DNA of 64,000 bases, from positions 1-64,000 of the forward strand of contig NZ_NGVR01000028.1 of the NCBI RefSeq assembly GCF_002777965.1, read 5' to 3'. The translations under genes and the position numbers were made by a program. The first letter of the stretch is position 1. Every line of letters starts with the position of its first letter. The notes beneath the pieces are model-generated. The model was not told where the DNA came from. It worked only from the letters and a program-made list of their open reading frames with translations, and did not search any database. This document shows positions 38,054 through 47,132 of this stretch, piece by piece. This stretch comes from Proteus columbae. Its GTDB lineage: Bacteria > Pseudomonadota > Gammaproteobacteria > Enterobacterales > Enterobacteriaceae.

Positions 38054-38083
38054 TTGACAAAGTGGTACTGGTTACTATAGTAC
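38054..38083 (+). promoter_or_regulatory. Promoter and candidate operator of the toxin-antitoxin pair
   Basis: TTGACA (38054-38059) and TATAGT (38076-38081) are 16 bases apart, a good sigma-70 promoter. The dyad GTACT / AGTAC (38065-38083) overlaps the -10 element, as expected for autorepression by the antitoxin (inference). Confidence 0.65.
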
Positions 38084-38105
38084 TCATTACTGCAGAGGGA
38101 GTGGC

Positions 38106-38492
38106 ATGGGAATATATAAAATATCTTCTTTTAAGAGAAGTGTGAAGAAAACACCTATAACGGATAAGCAGTTATCTGTAGCTGCAAAAGAAGTTCAGCA
38201 AGGAAAATATGAAGCTGACTTGGGCGGTGGAGTAATAAAAAAACGTCTAGCAATACAAGGACAAGGTAAAAGCGGAAGTGTTAGAGTCATCATATTTTTT
38301 AAGATCAACAATCATCTTTTTTTCGCTGATGGCTGGGCGAAAAATACCGTTAATGCAAAGGGAAAAAAAGAAATAGAAGATGACGAATTGCAGGTCTATA
38401 AACATTTAGCAAATGAGTTTTTAAATTATGATGAAAGTACTATTAATCATTTAATTTCTTGCAGAATTTTAGAGGAAATAACTGATGAGTAA
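38106..38492 (+). CDS. RelE/HigB-type toxin of a type II toxin-antitoxin pair
   Basis: A 128-residue basic protein. The block KYEADLGGGVIKKRLAIQGQ and then SVRVIIFFKINNHLFFADGWAK match the RelE-like family in which the toxin gene precedes its HTH antitoxin. Family members are usually ribosome-dependent mRNA interferases. The start ATG at 38106 follows GAGGGAG. The stop overlaps the antitoxin start by 8 bases, showing tight coupling. Confidence 0.85.
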   Translation: MGIYKISSFKRSVKKTPITDKQLSVAAKEVQQGKYEADLGGGVIKKRLAIQGQGKSGSVRVIIFFKINNHLFFADGWAKNTVNAKGKKEIEDDELQVYKHLANEFLNYDESTINHLISCRILEEITDE

Positions 38493-38814
38493 CAAGCTAA
38501 ATAACATGCTTGAATTGGCTAAAGAGCTAAATGCCGCAGGTACATCACCCGATAGCTTGGTTCAAGAAATTGAAAGTATTATTCACACTCGTGAAATTAA
38601 TGACAAAATACAATGCGTATCGGCAATGAGTGGTGCTGAGATTAAAACTTTGCGCACTAAATTTGGAATGTCACAGGCTGTTCTTGCCCGAGCTTTAGGT
38701 ATGTCAAAAGAGAGCGTATCTAAATGGGAAAGAGGTGAAAAGAAGCCAAGTGGACCAGCACTAAGAATGTTGCGTATTTTAGAGCGTCGGGGACCTGAAG
38801 TTCTAATAATTTAA
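38485..38814 (+). CDS. XRE/HigA-type antitoxin
   Basis: A 109-residue protein with an extended helical N-terminus (residues 1-45) and a Cro/C1-type HTH (about 50-100), including LRTKFGMSQAVLARALGMSK and VSKWERGEKKPSG. It should neutralise the upstream toxin and repress the promoter through the dyad over the -10 element. Its terminator is shared with the convergent frd operon. Confidence 0.87.
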   Translation: MSNKLNNMLELAKELNAAGTSPDSLVQEIESIIHTREINDKIQCVSAMSGAEIKTLRTKFGMSQAVLARALGMSKESVSKWERGEKKPSGPALRMLRILERRGPEVLII

Positions 38815-38905
38815 GTGAGAGACAATGAGCCGTTAAGTGCTTTTTGTTTACTGTGGACGATATAGTTCAAATATAAAAAAGTTAATTATAGAAAATTTTT
38901 TTCAT

Positions 38906-38935
38906 AAAAAAAGCCACTCATTGAGTGGCTTTTTA
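38906..38935. terminator. Bidirectional terminator, antitoxin gene / frd operon
   Basis: The stem AAAAAGCCACTCA / TGAGTGGCTTTTT is flanked by A and T runs and lies between the two convergent units. Confidence 0.9.
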
Positions 38936-38952
38936 TCTTACGTATTAATTAA

Positions 38953-39312
38953 TTACAGTGTAAATACACCAATGATAGCGATAACGCTGATAATTGCTGC
39001 ACCACCATAGAATACCCATTTGCTTGCAGGCACATGCACTTTAAAATCGTGCAGAGTATGGTGAATACGGTGTAATGCACACCAAACTGGCAGAACAATC
39101 ATTAGCAGTAAGAAAAGACGGCCAATGATGCTTTGGCTAAATGCCATAATACGTTCATAAGTAAATGCTTCTGGCGCAATACCCATAGGGATTAGGATAC
39201 CGAGCAGGATGATGATTGCTGGAGAAACAATCGCACTCCACATACCACCTGCACCAAATAATCCCCAGAAAATAGGTTCATCAGAGCGCTTAGGAAGTTG
39301 ATTCTGATTCAT
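38953..39312 (-). CDS. frdD: Fumarate reductase membrane anchor subunit FrdD
   Basis: A 119-residue protein with three transmembrane helices, colinear with E. coli FrdD. It has [17 protein letters not shown] near the N-terminus and the central [13 protein letters not shown] histidines. With FrdC it anchors FrdAB and forms the menaquinol site. It is the last gene of the frdABCD operon, 14 bases after frdC. Confidence 0.96.
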   Translation of the reverse strand: MNQNQLPKRSDEPIFWGLFGAGGMWSAIVSPAIIILLGILIPMGIAPEAFTYERIMAFSQSIIGRLFLLLMIVLPVWCALHRIHHTLHDFKVHVPASKWVFYGGAAIISVIAIIGVFTL

Positions 39313-39326
39313 TATTTCCTCCTGGG

Positions 39327-39719
39327 TTAAATTAACGCCACTGCCAGAATAGCAGCAGTAACAACGATAGTGACACCCCAGAAACCACGAACGATGGGTT
39401 CTTGTGGCATTTTTTCATCTTTAACAACGATAACCACTGCTTTTGGTGCAAGTTTGAACCAAGTCGCAGAGTGGAAGACGGTTGCAATAAGGGTCACAAT
39501 GTTAATCAGCATTACAATTGGGTTGCTCAGGAATCCAACGAAACCTGCCCAACTTTCTGGTCCATTTTTCAGTGCGAATACACCAAACAGTACAACCAGA
39601 CTGAACCAAAGTTGTGGAAGACAAGTCCCTTCACGGGTGATATAGAAACGATAGAATCCAAGTTTCGTCCACCAGTTTGGTTGCATGCCACGAACATAAG
39701 GCTTACGTTTTGTTGTCAT
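39327..39719 (-). CDS. frdC: Fumarate reductase membrane anchor subunit FrdC
   Basis: A 130-residue protein with three transmembrane helices. [20 protein letters not shown] and [11 protein letters not shown] match FrdC, including the Glu of the menaquinol site in the latter block. It starts 14 bases after frdB with a GGAGGAAAC-type ribosome site. Confidence 0.96.
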   Translation of the reverse strand: MTTKRKPYVRGMQPNWWTKLGFYRFYITREGTCLPQLWFSLVVLFGVFALKNGPESWAGFVGFLSNPIVMLINIVTLIATVFHSATWFKLAPKAVVIVVKDEKMPQEPIVRGFWGVTIVVTAAILAVALI

Positions 39720-39733
39720 GTCTTGTTTCCTCC

Positions 39734-40471
39734 TTAACGTGGTTTCAGCATCGCAATGACAAAGTCTTGCGCACTGGCTGCTTTACCTTGCTGAATAGCG
39801 GCAGCAGGATCCACATGTTTTGGACAGACTTCAGAACAGTAGCCAACAAAGGTACAAGACCAGACACCGTTCTCACCATTTAACTGAGGCATACGCTCTT
39901 TTGCCCCATGGTCGCGACTATCTGTGTTGTAACGTTGAGCTAATGTAATCGCTGCTGGGCCAATAAACTCTGGATTTAGACCAAACTGAGGACATGCTGC
40001 ATAGCAAAGACCACAGTTAATACAACCAGAGAATTGGTGGTATTTCGCCATTTGAGCAGGAGTCTGTTTATTCGTCCCTTCTGAAGGCTTACGATCATTA
40101 CCGATGATATAAGGTTTAATCGCTTCTAAGCTTTCAATAAAGTGAGTCATATCGACAACAAGGTCACGCTCAACTGGGAAGTTACCCAGTGCTTCAACTC
40201 TTACACCGTCTGGATATTCACGAATAAAGGTTTTACAAGCCAATTTAGGCACTTTGTTGACCATCATGCCGCAAGAGCCACAAATCGCCATACGGCAAGA
40301 CCAACGATAAGAAAGATCAGGCGCTAAATTGTCTTTAATATAACCCAATGCGTCTAATAATGAGGTTTGCTCATCATAAGGCACATCATAAGTGACGAAA
40401 TGAGGCGCTTCGTCCGTTTCTGGGTTATAGCGCATGACTTCCATTTTAATGTGCTTCATGTCATCAGCCAT
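39734..40471 (-). CDS. frdB: Fumarate reductase iron-sulfur subunit FrdB
   Basis: A 245-residue protein. The [2Fe-2S] domain has [15 protein letters not shown]; the C-terminal domain has [12 protein letters not shown] and [17 protein letters not shown] for the [4Fe-4S] and [3Fe-4S] centres. It carries electrons from menaquinol at FrdCD to FrdA. I chose the ATG at 40471 ([12 protein letters not shown]) because AAGGAG lies 7 bases upstream and it matches the family start. It overlaps the end of frdA by 8 bases. Confidence 0.96.
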   Translation of the reverse strand: MADDMKHIKMEVMRYNPETDEAPHFVTYDVPYDEQTSLLDALGYIKDNLAPDLSYRWSCRMAICGSCGMMVNKVPKLACKTFIREYPDGVRVEALGNFPVERDLVVDMTHFIESLEAIKPYIIGNDRKPSEGTNKQTPAQMAKYHQFSGCINCGLCYAACPQFGLNPEFIGPAAITLAQRYNTDSRDHGAKERMPQLNGENGVWSCTFVGYCSEVCPKHVDPAAAIQQGKAASAQDFVIAMLKPR

Positions 40472-42260
40472 TCGCTTTCTCCTTATTCTGCTTGTCTTGT
40501 GCAGTCGCTTCACCACCATAGACACGTTTAGCAGGAGCAGATTTCGTGATCTTCACATCGCTATATTCTAAACGAGGGGCACCTTCTGGGTTATAGAACG
40601 CCAGAGTATGTTTCAGGAAGTTCACGTCATCACGCTCAGTACAACCTTCGTCAAGACGTTGGTGTGCACCACGAGACTCTTTACGATTGATTGCGGAATG
40701 AGCCATACATTCAGCGACATCTAAACCAAAGCCAAGCTCAATTTTGTACAGTAAATCAGTATTAAAGACGCTACTGGTGTCTTTAATTTCAACGCGTTTG
40801 AAACGTTCTTTTAATTCAGCCAGTTTATCAACGGTTTTTTGCATTAATTCAGGTGTACGGTAGATACCGCAACCTTCTTCCATTGATTCACCCATTTCAT
40901 CGCGAATTTGTGACCAGTTTTCAGAACCTTTTTGGTTCATCAGCTTTTTCAGGCCATCTTCGATATCACGAGTGCGAGCATCTAATGCAGATGCGTTAGC
41001 TGGTGCGGCTTCTTGTGCACAACGAACCGCTTCTTCACCCGCAAGACGACCGAATACAACCAGCTCTGCCAATGAGTTAGAACCTAAACGGTTAGCGCCG
41101 TGTAAGCCAACAGATGAACATTCACCCACCGCAAACAGACCTTTAATACGAGTCTCAGTTTGTTGGTTAGTTTCGATACCACCCATAGTGTAGTGAGCAG
41201 TAGGACGAACAGGGATTGGTTCATTAACTGGGTCAACACCCACATACGCTTTTGCCAGTTCACAAATAAATGGCAGGCGTTCATGAAGTTTTTTCGCACC
41301 CAGATGACGTAAGTCAAGATGAACAACATCACCACGGTGAGTTTTGATGGTACGACCTGCGCGCCACTCATGCCAGAAAGCTTGAGAAACTTTATCGCGA
41401 GGACCTAATTCCATGTATTTATTTTCTGGTTTACCTAATGGTGTTTCTGGTCCTAGGCCGTAATCTTGTAGATAACGATAGCCATCTTTATTGACCAGAA
41501 TACCACCTTCACCACGACAACCTTCGGTCATCAGGATACCTGAACCTGGTAGGCCAGTTGGGTGATATTGAACAAATTCCATATCACGCAGTGGAACGCC
41601 ATGACGTAAAGCAATACCCATACCGTCACCAGTTACAATACCGCCATTGGTATTGTAACGATAAACACGTCCTGCACCACCTGTTGCCATAATGACAGCA
41701 TTAGCACGAATTTGAACTTTCGTCCCTTCCATCATATTGATAGCAACAAGACCACGAGCGTGACCTTCATCAACCAAGATATCGAGAACAAAGTGTTCGT
41801 CGAAACGTTGAATTTGTGGATATTTTAAGGATGTTTGGAACAGGGTATGTAGCATATGGAAGCCGGTTTTATCGGCTGCGAACCAGGTCCGTTCGATCTT
41901 CATCCCACCAAAACGTCGGACGTTGACTGACCCGTCTTCTTTACGGCTCCAAGGACAGCCCCAGAGTTCTAGTTGAGTCATCTCTGTTGGACAATGCTCA
42001 ACGAAGTAATCGACGACATCCTGTTCACACAACCAGTCACCGCCTGAAACGGTATCATTGAAGTGGAAATCATAGGAGTCGTGAGCCTGAGTCACTGCTG
42101 CTGATCCGCCTTCTGCTGCCACGGTGTGGCTACGCATTGGGTAAACTTTTGAGATCAGAGCAATTTTCAGTTGAGGATTCGCTTCCGCTGCAGCTATTGC
42201 TGCTCGTAAGCCTGCGCCCCCGGCTCCGATTATCGCTATATCGGCATTAAAGGTTTGCAC
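40464..42260 (-). CDS. frdA: Fumarate reductase flavoprotein subunit FrdA
   Basis: A 598-residue FAD protein, close to E. coli FrdA (602). The N-terminal Rossmann block is [20 protein letters not shown]. The covalent FAD His45 lies in [14 protein letters not shown]. Active-site blocks are [24 protein letters not shown] and [10 protein letters not shown]. It reduces fumarate to succinate as the terminal step of anaerobic respiration. The start is GTG at 42260 (reading VQTFNAD as fMet-QTFNAD), chosen from the family start and a GGAG site 7-10 bases upstream. An in-frame upstream extension to 42311 is unlikely. Confidence 0.95.
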   Translation of the reverse strand: MQTFNADIAIIGAGGAGLRAAIAAAEANPQLKIALISKVYPMRSHTVAAEGGSAAVTQAHDSYDFHFNDTVSGGDWLCEQDVVDYFVEHCPTEMTQLELWGCPWSRKEDGSVNVRRFGGMKIERTWFAADKTGFHMLHTLFQTSLKYPQIQRFDEHFVLDILVDEGHARGLVAINMMEGTKVQIRANAVIMATGGAGRVYRYNTNGGIVTGDGMGIALRHGVPLRDMEFVQYHPTGLPGSGILMTEGCRGEGGILVNKDGYRYLQDYGLGPETPLGKPENKYMELGPRDKVSQAFWHEWRAGRTIKTHRGDVVHLDLRHLGAKKLHERLPFICELAKAYVGVDPVNEPIPVRPTAHYTMGGIETNQQTETRIKGLFAVGECSSVGLHGANRLGSNSLAELVVFGRLAGEEAVRCAQEAAPANASALDARTRDIEDGLKKLMNQKGSENWSQIRDEMGESMEEGCGIYRTPELMQKTVDKLAELKERFKRVEIKDTSSVFNTDLLYKIELGFGLDVAECMAHSAINRKESRGAHQRLDEGCTERDDVNFLKHTLAFYNPEGAPRLEYSDVKITKSAPAKRVYGGEATAQDKQNKEKANG

Positions 42261-42425
42261 TGCGCTTCTCCATTGTTCAAGTGAAAATTGGAATAATTGT
42301 CTAGAAATCAATTCACTGACATTATTAATTTGTAATGCTATTTTTTTAAGCTATCCGTAACGAAATTGTTTCACTGCCTTGTGACTGCGCTTGATAACAT
42401 CTTTATTATCATTGACTGTAATTTT

Positions 42426-42467
42426 AGTATAACGAAATGTGGGGCACCGAAATTTGATATGAATGAT
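42426..42467 (-). promoter_or_regulatory. Candidate FNR-dependent frd promoter
   Basis: On the minus strand an FNR-like site (ATCATtcatATCAA, 42454-42467, 8 of 10 conserved bases) is centred 41.5 bases before the start point predicted by a TATACT -10 element at 42426-42431. This is the exact class II geometry. Confidence 0.55.
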
Positions 42468-43204
42468 GGTTTTCCCGTATTTCGCAAAAAAAGTGTGATC
42501 CACACCAAGAATTCTGGGTTTTGATAATAAGCCACCAGAGAAACTTGAAGATCAAATAGAATATATTTTTCTAAATTGAAAATTATAAATAGTAATAAAT
42601 AACCTATTTTGAAAGTATAGATAAGTTTAATTGAAAATGACAATGATTTTTTGTTACATATTGATTTTAAAGGGTAAATGTTTTTATCTTTCTTAAGTCT
42701 AATTTAAATTAATAAAAGCCCATTCTAAAAACTAAAATAAATTTTTTACTATTTATCTAAAACAAATCGGTTTGTCTTGTTAATTGTTAATAAAATATTA
42801 ATAATATTTCTAAAGGTTTTTAATACTAATCAAAATACGTAGATTTAAATAGAAAGTTAACTTTGAAGTTTAGATGAGTTTGGCTATTTAAATATAAGAA
42901 CAGTGTTAGTTTATTGTTATTTGCAATTGAGAAAAAGAATTATTCCAATTAACTTTTTTTATAAAAATGGCGAAAAAACACTGAGTTTCTTACTCTAAAT
43001 TGATGTTTATTTAAACAATAAAAAGTGCCCAAAAGTAGATGTTTTGTAGAATTATATTTATTTGTCTTATGTGTTTTTACTTAAAAGACGAAAAGATCAG
43101 TGGAAAAACATAAAATGATATCCCTCTTTATTAGGGAGAAATTTGTCTGTTGAAGAGGATGCGAGTAAACTGCACGCTTTGTTTTCTGTTGGAGTTTTTC
43201 GTTC
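42468..43204. other. Long AT-rich intergenic region, frd / epmA
   Basis: About 740 bases of very AT-rich DNA between the divergent frdA and epmA. No reading frame in it looks like a gene. It should hold the epmA promoter near its right end. I see no repeat or RNA gene. Confidence 0.55.
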
Positions 43205-44182
43205 ATGAGTGAAATCGCGGATTGGCAGCCAAGCGCCTCAATCGCCAACTTACTAAAAAAGGCGAAAATAGTCAGTAATATTAGGCGTTTTTTCACTGAT
43301 CGTGGTGTGTTAGAAGTTGAAACACCGATGATGAGTCAGGCTACCGTTACCGATGTTCATCTTTACCCATTTGAAACCCAATTTGTGGGGCCTGGTGCTT
43401 CTCAAGGGCTAAAACTTTATTTGATGACAAGCCCTGAATACCACATGAAGCGTTTATTAGCCGCAAATAGTGGACCGATTTATCAAATGGGACGTTGCTT
43501 CCGTAATGAGGAAGCCGGTAGATATCATAATCCGGAATTTACGATGCTAGAATGGTATCGCCCTTGTTTTGATATGTACCGGTTGATGAATGAAGTCGAT
43601 GATTTATTGCAAGAAGTGTTAGATTGTGAGGCATCAGAATCACTCTCTTATCAACAAGCATTCTTGCGTTATCTTGATATCGATCCTTTATCTGTAGATA
43701 AAGAGAAATTGCGTGAAGTAGCGGCAAAACTGGATTTATCAAATATTGCAGATACGGAAGAAGATAAAGATACGTTACTTCAGTTGCTATTTGTTTCTGG
43801 AGTTGAACCTCATATCGGTTTAGAAAAGCCAACCTTTATCTATCATTTCCCTGCGTCACAAGCCTCATTAGCTGAAATCAGCTCTGAAGATCATCGTGTA
43901 GCAGAGCGTTTTGAAGTCTATTTTAAAGGTGTTGAGTTAGCGAACGGATTTCGCGAGCTAACGGATGCGCAAGAACAACGCCATCGCTTTGAACGTGATA
44001 ATCGTCAACGTGTGGCGATGGGATTACCAGAGCAACCTATTGATGAGCGCTTTTTAGCGGCTCTTGAAGCGGGACTACCTGAGTGTTCTGGCGTGGCTTT
44101 AGGGGTTGATCGCCTTATTATGCTGGCACTGGGTGTTGAACGCCTTAGTGATGTTATTGCATTTCCTGTTTATAGGGCATAA
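43205..44182 (+). CDS. epmA: Elongation factor P--(R)-beta-lysine ligase EpmA
   Basis: A 325-residue class II lysyl-tRNA synthetase paralogue without an anticodon-binding domain, the same length as E. coli EpmA (GenX/PoxA/YjeA). Class II motifs are visible: [37 protein letters not shown] and [15 protein letters not shown]. It attaches (R)-beta-lysine to elongation factor P to relieve polyproline stalling. The divergent frd neighbour is the same as in E. coli. Confidence 0.96.
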   Translation: MSEIADWQPSASIANLLKKAKIVSNIRRFFTDRGVLEVETPMMSQATVTDVHLYPFETQFVGPGASQGLKLYLMTSPEYHMKRLLAANSGPIYQMGRCFRNEEAGRYHNPEFTMLEWYRPCFDMYRLMNEVDDLLQEVLDCEASESLSYQQAFLRYLDIDPLSVDKEKLREVAAKLDLSNIADTEEDKDTLLQLLFVSGVEPHIGLEKPTFIYHFPASQASLAEISSEDHRVAERFEVYFKGVELANGFRELTDAQEQRHRFERDNRQRVAMGLPEQPIDERFLAALEAGLPECSGVALGVDRLIMLALGVERLSDVIAFPVYRA

Positions 44183-44213
44183 GTGCGATATCGATAGTAC
44201 TAAAATAGTGCTA

Positions 44214-44245
44214 AAAAAGAGAGCCTAGGCTCTCTTTTATTTTTT
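44214..44245. terminator. Bidirectional terminator, epmA / LemA operon
   Basis: The perfect palindrome AAAAGAGAGCC / GGCTCTCTTTT is followed by a long T tract. It serves epmA and overlaps the stop codon of the convergent membrane-protein gene. Confidence 0.85.
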
Positions 44246-44650
44246 TTGTTTTCGGCTTTGTCTTTGTTTTTCTTCTGCTTCAAGGGCTTTTTCTTGAAAC
44301 TTCGCTAACTTATTTCCTGTTACGTCTTTCATATAGCGATAATTAATAAACCAAAACGTAATACACGAAAATAAAATAACCCACCAAATTAAGAGTAGTT
44401 TTAATGCAGAGTTAACACCCAGCATTAAATGAAAGCTAATTAAGATCATTAAGCTGACAAATATCGAGCTAAATAATCCTCCTGCAATTTGTGACATATA
44501 TTTTTTTAAAGGTGTGATACTTATTAATGGCAAGATAATTGCCATAGAGAACAACACGCCAAAGGTAGCAAACATAATAATCGAAATAGGTTCATCAAAG
44601 CTTAGAAACCAATCCGTTATACCAAAAAAAGAAAAAGGAATTTCTATCAT
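44237..44650 (-). CDS. Membrane protein of the LemA operon
   Basis: A 137-residue protein with four predicted transmembrane segments and a basic, Glu/Lys-rich cytoplasmic tail (KFQEKALEAEEKQRQSRKQKK). I do not recognise a family. It is the last gene of a four-gene operon and overlaps the preceding LemA-like gene by 4 bases. Confidence 0.7.
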   Translation of the reverse strand: MIEIPFSFFGITDWFLSFDEPISIIMFATFGVLFSMAIILPLISITPLKKYMSQIAGGLFSSIFVSLMILISFHLMLGVNSALKLLLIWWVILFSCITFWFINYRYMKDVTGNKLAKFQEKALEAEEKQRQSRKQKK

Positions 44651-45189
44651 GATATTGCCTCCCTACTGGGGTAAAAAAGAGGGATATCTTTAAATTTAAA
44701 AATAAACGTAAACAATATATTAGGAAAAATACGTATTTCAGTATTATAGAGAGTCACGGATTGATTGAAGAATTCTCGCCTGTCAGCTATGCATTCTTCT
44801 AATTCTTTTGCTTGCATTTGTAATAGGTGCAAATTTTTCCCACTGATAAGTTCAGGGTAATTTTCAGCAATAATGAGTGATTTTTTTATTTGTGGTAATA
44901 GCTGATTAGCTAAATTAACTTTTTGATCTAATACATCTGTATGTAAATAGTGATCTCTATTTTCAGCTAGTTTTTGAAATAAAGCTTTCTCATGATCCAT
45001 TGCTTTTTGTGTAATCACGATCAGCATGGGGATCAAGTCGGCTTGTTTTTTTAATAAAACATCAATGTTTGCAAAGGCTTTATAGCAATTATTTTTCAGC
45101 ATTACCATGTTGTTATAAATCATCACTAATTGGCGTATTAAAAAATAAACCAAAGTGAGAATAAAAATGATAAAAATAAGCCATTCCAT
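44647..45189 (-). CDS. Second, divergent LemA-like protein
   Basis: A 180-residue protein with an N-terminal transmembrane helix and a long helical domain. It shares the LemA layout with the first gene of the operon: ANIDVLLKKQADLIPMLIVI here against ANIDVILKQRADQIPQLMAV there, followed by KAMDHEKALF, the stretch AENYPELISGKNLHLLQMQ and the tail NTEIRIFPNILF. I chose the ATG at 45189; an in-frame TTG at 45198 touches the previous stop. Function is unknown; LemA proteins are membrane-anchored helical bundles. Confidence 0.75.
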   Translation of the reverse strand: MEWLIFIIFILTLVYFLIRQLVMIYNNMVMLKNNCYKAFANIDVLLKKQADLIPMLIVITQKAMDHEKALFQKLAENRDHYLHTDVLDQKVNLANQLLPQIKKSLIIAENYPELISGKNLHLLQMQAKELEECIADRREFFNQSVTLYNTEIRIFPNILFTFIFKFKDIPLFYPSREAIS

Positions 45190-45198
45190 ATTTATCAA

Positions 45199-46272
45199 TT
45201 ACCAAGGAAGAGAAGTATTATTAAAATAAAGCGTTAGGATGCCATTTTGATAATCCATTGGTATCACTAGAATGGAAAAGATAACAAAAAGAGCAATGAT
45301 AACGATGAAAGTTGCATTACGACGAAAAGGACGTGCTTTGTTCCAGCGAACAACATAATCTCGCGGTGATAAACCTAATAGATAGTGAGGAGCACTATGT
45401 GTGATAATAACTTCATCATTGATAGGCTCTGCACTACCTATCAATAAATAAGTCGTATCAGCTTCTAAGATATACTCCTTAAAACGTTTATTGTTATATT
45501 CCAGATCTTGATGAGGATTGATGCCAAGATGAACTAAAGGTTTATCTGCTGCAAGAATTTGAATTGATCCGGTATCGTCTGTCATCGTGAAATTATTGAT
45601 CTTTTTTTCACAGAGTGTTTGGTGATAGCTTTTCTTGCCTTCTTTGTCTGTGGATACGTCATATTCATAATAGATGTAGCCATAGCACTCTTTTTTACCT
45701 AGACGACTCGTTAATTTTTTACCCTCAGTTATCTTACCTTCAATCTCAACAAGCCCAATAGCTAAAGAGCGAATTTTAGATGTGGCTAGAATTTTTTGAA
45801 AACGTAAAAAACGTTTTTCAGGTGTTCTTTTGACGATTTGGTAAACGAACATTAAAACGAAACTTAAAAAGAACAATCTTTGATCAATAAACAAGCTAAA
45901 GCTTAAACTTAATAATAAAAGACTAATAAATACCGTATTAATAAGTGCAGCAAACTTGGACTCACCTTCATTTTGTAATTGATGATAATTCTTTATCGCT
46001 TTTTCACCAATATTCGCAATATGATTTGAAATACCATATGCAAATAGCAAAATGACAGCAAATGCAATACAGGAGATAAGATTAACAATTGAGTCTTCAC
46101 CACTAGGATAAACGTCAGTTTCTCGCGAAAAAAACAGATAGTTTCCAGCGGCAAAAGCGAACCCTAAAAAAGGAACAATACTCAAGCTGTTCTTCTTTTT
46201 TTGAGAGCGTTTGCTGCGTAAAAAATAGATTAATGCGCCTACAGCACAGCCGATAAAAAAATAAATTAACAC
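45199..46272 (-). CDS. GIDE-domain membrane protein
   Basis: A 357-residue membrane protein. About four N-terminal transmembrane segments (to residue ~130) precede a soluble beta-rich region. IRSLAIGLVEIEGKITEGKK, YYEYDVS and TTYLLIGSAEPINDEVIITH resemble the GIDE domain of mitochondrial E3 ligases and their bacterial relatives, but there is no RING finger. A C-terminal transmembrane helix follows (FIVIIALFVIFSILVIP). The start is GTG at 46272. It lies between two lemA-type genes, so a LemA/GIDE membrane complex is plausible (inference). Confidence 0.7.
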   Translation of the reverse strand: MLIYFFIGCAVGALIYFLRSKRSQKKKNSLSIVPFLGFAFAAGNYLFFSRETDVYPSGEDSIVNLISCIAFAVILLFAYGISNHIANIGEKAIKNYHQLQNEGESKFAALINTVFISLLLLSLSFSLFIDQRLFFLSFVLMFVYQIVKRTPEKRFLRFQKILATSKIRSLAIGLVEIEGKITEGKKLTSRLGKKECYGYIYYEYDVSTDKEGKKSYHQTLCEKKINNFTMTDDTGSIQILAADKPLVHLGINPHQDLEYNNKRFKEYILEADTTYLLIGSAEPINDEVIITHSAPHYLLGLSPRDYVVRWNKARPFRRNATFIVIIALFVIFSILVIPMDYQNGILTLYFNNTSLPW

Positions 46273-46308
46273 TGCAATTTATCCTTAATGCGGTTATTTA
46301 ACTTGCTG

Positions 46309-46866
46309 TTATTTAAAATGAATCCCTTCATATTTCATTTCTTCTTTTGGTATTTCTAGCAATTGCATACGTTCAAAGCGGAAGAGGCCAGCAATTAAGC
46401 TATCAGGAAACATCTCTATGGCAGTGTTGTAGTGAGTCGTTGCATCATTAAAGCCTTCACGACGTTGGGCAATTTTATTTTCTACATCACTAACACTTGT
46501 TTGAAGTAGTGCTAATTGTTCACCTGAAATTAACGTCGGATAATTTTCAGCGAGGGCAATCATGCCTCGTAGTGCTGTATTCATCTCATTTGTTGCGCTG
46601 ATTTTTTCATTAATATTTTGTGCTTTAAAATAACGTTGTCTTGCATCACTTAATGCAATAAATACACTTTTTTCATGCTCCATTGCTTTTTCAACTACCG
46701 CCATTAATTGAGGAATTTGGTCAGCTCTTTGTTTTAAAATAACGTCAATATTCGCAAATTGATTACTGACCTGATTGCGTGTCGCAATAAGACGATTATA
46801 AATTGAAATACCCCAACCAATAATGATGATTATCAGAATAGCTAAAACAATTATGGTCATTGTCAT
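46309..46866 (-). CDS. lemA: LemA family protein
   Basis: A 185-residue LemA protein: one N-terminal transmembrane helix (IIVLAILIIIIIGWGISIYN) followed by a coiled, helical periplasmic or cytoplasmic domain with the family signature ANIDVILKQRADQIPQLMAV, AENYPTLISGEQLALLQ and HYNTAIEMFPDSLIAGLF. It is the first gene of the minus-strand operon, with ribosome site AAGGGAA. The biochemical role of LemA is not established. Confidence 0.9.
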   Translation of the reverse strand: MTMTIIVLAILIIIIIGWGISIYNRLIATRNQVSNQFANIDVILKQRADQIPQLMAVVEKAMEHEKSVFIALSDARQRYFKAQNINEKISATNEMNTALRGMIALAENYPTLISGEQLALLQTSVSDVENKIAQRREGFNDATTHYNTAIEMFPDSLIAGLFRFERMQLLEIPKEEMKYEGIHFK

Positions 46867-47044
46867 AGTGTTCCCTTTCCTTTATAGAAAATAAATAAAA
46901 TAGTAACGATAGCAATGGTGAAATTTACCCATAAATCAAAATTATTTTTATTTTGAATAACAACAGGGACTAAATTAGACAAAGATGAAGAAATATACAA
47001 TCAGAATGGGCGTAAAGATCCTACCCTTTTAAAAAAGAGTAGGA

Positions 47045-47132
47045 TACTTGTCATACTTCAGGTTACCGCGTTATTGACGGCATTTACTCGCACGAGTCAT
47101 ACACTTCTGTATGTCCCTAGCGATACCTTGAA
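47045..47132. repeat. Candidate dispersed palindromic element
   Basis: The outer ends TACTTCAGGT (47054-47063) and ACCTTGAATTA (47124-47134) are imperfect inverted repeats, and the centre holds the hairpin CATAcacttctgTATG. The layout (outer TIR, CTCGC-type block, central palindrome, CCCTAGCGAT) resembles the roughly 100-130 bp dispersed elements I know from other Enterobacterales. It abuts the stop codon of glpQ. Only one copy is seen in this window, so dispersal is unproven. Confidence 0.5.

Larger units (their letters stand above)
37704..38105. other. Intergenic region between gdx and the toxin gene
   Basis: A 402-base AT-rich gap without a credible gene. It holds a strong hairpin at 37877-37906 and, at its right end, the toxin-antitoxin promoter; both are listed separately. 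Confidence 0.6.

Noticed and set aside
42371-42643. A 90-codon minus-strand hydrophobic open frame upstream of frdA
   Set aside because: It overlaps the predicted frd promoter, has low-complexity AT-driven composition and no ribosome site or recognisable domain.
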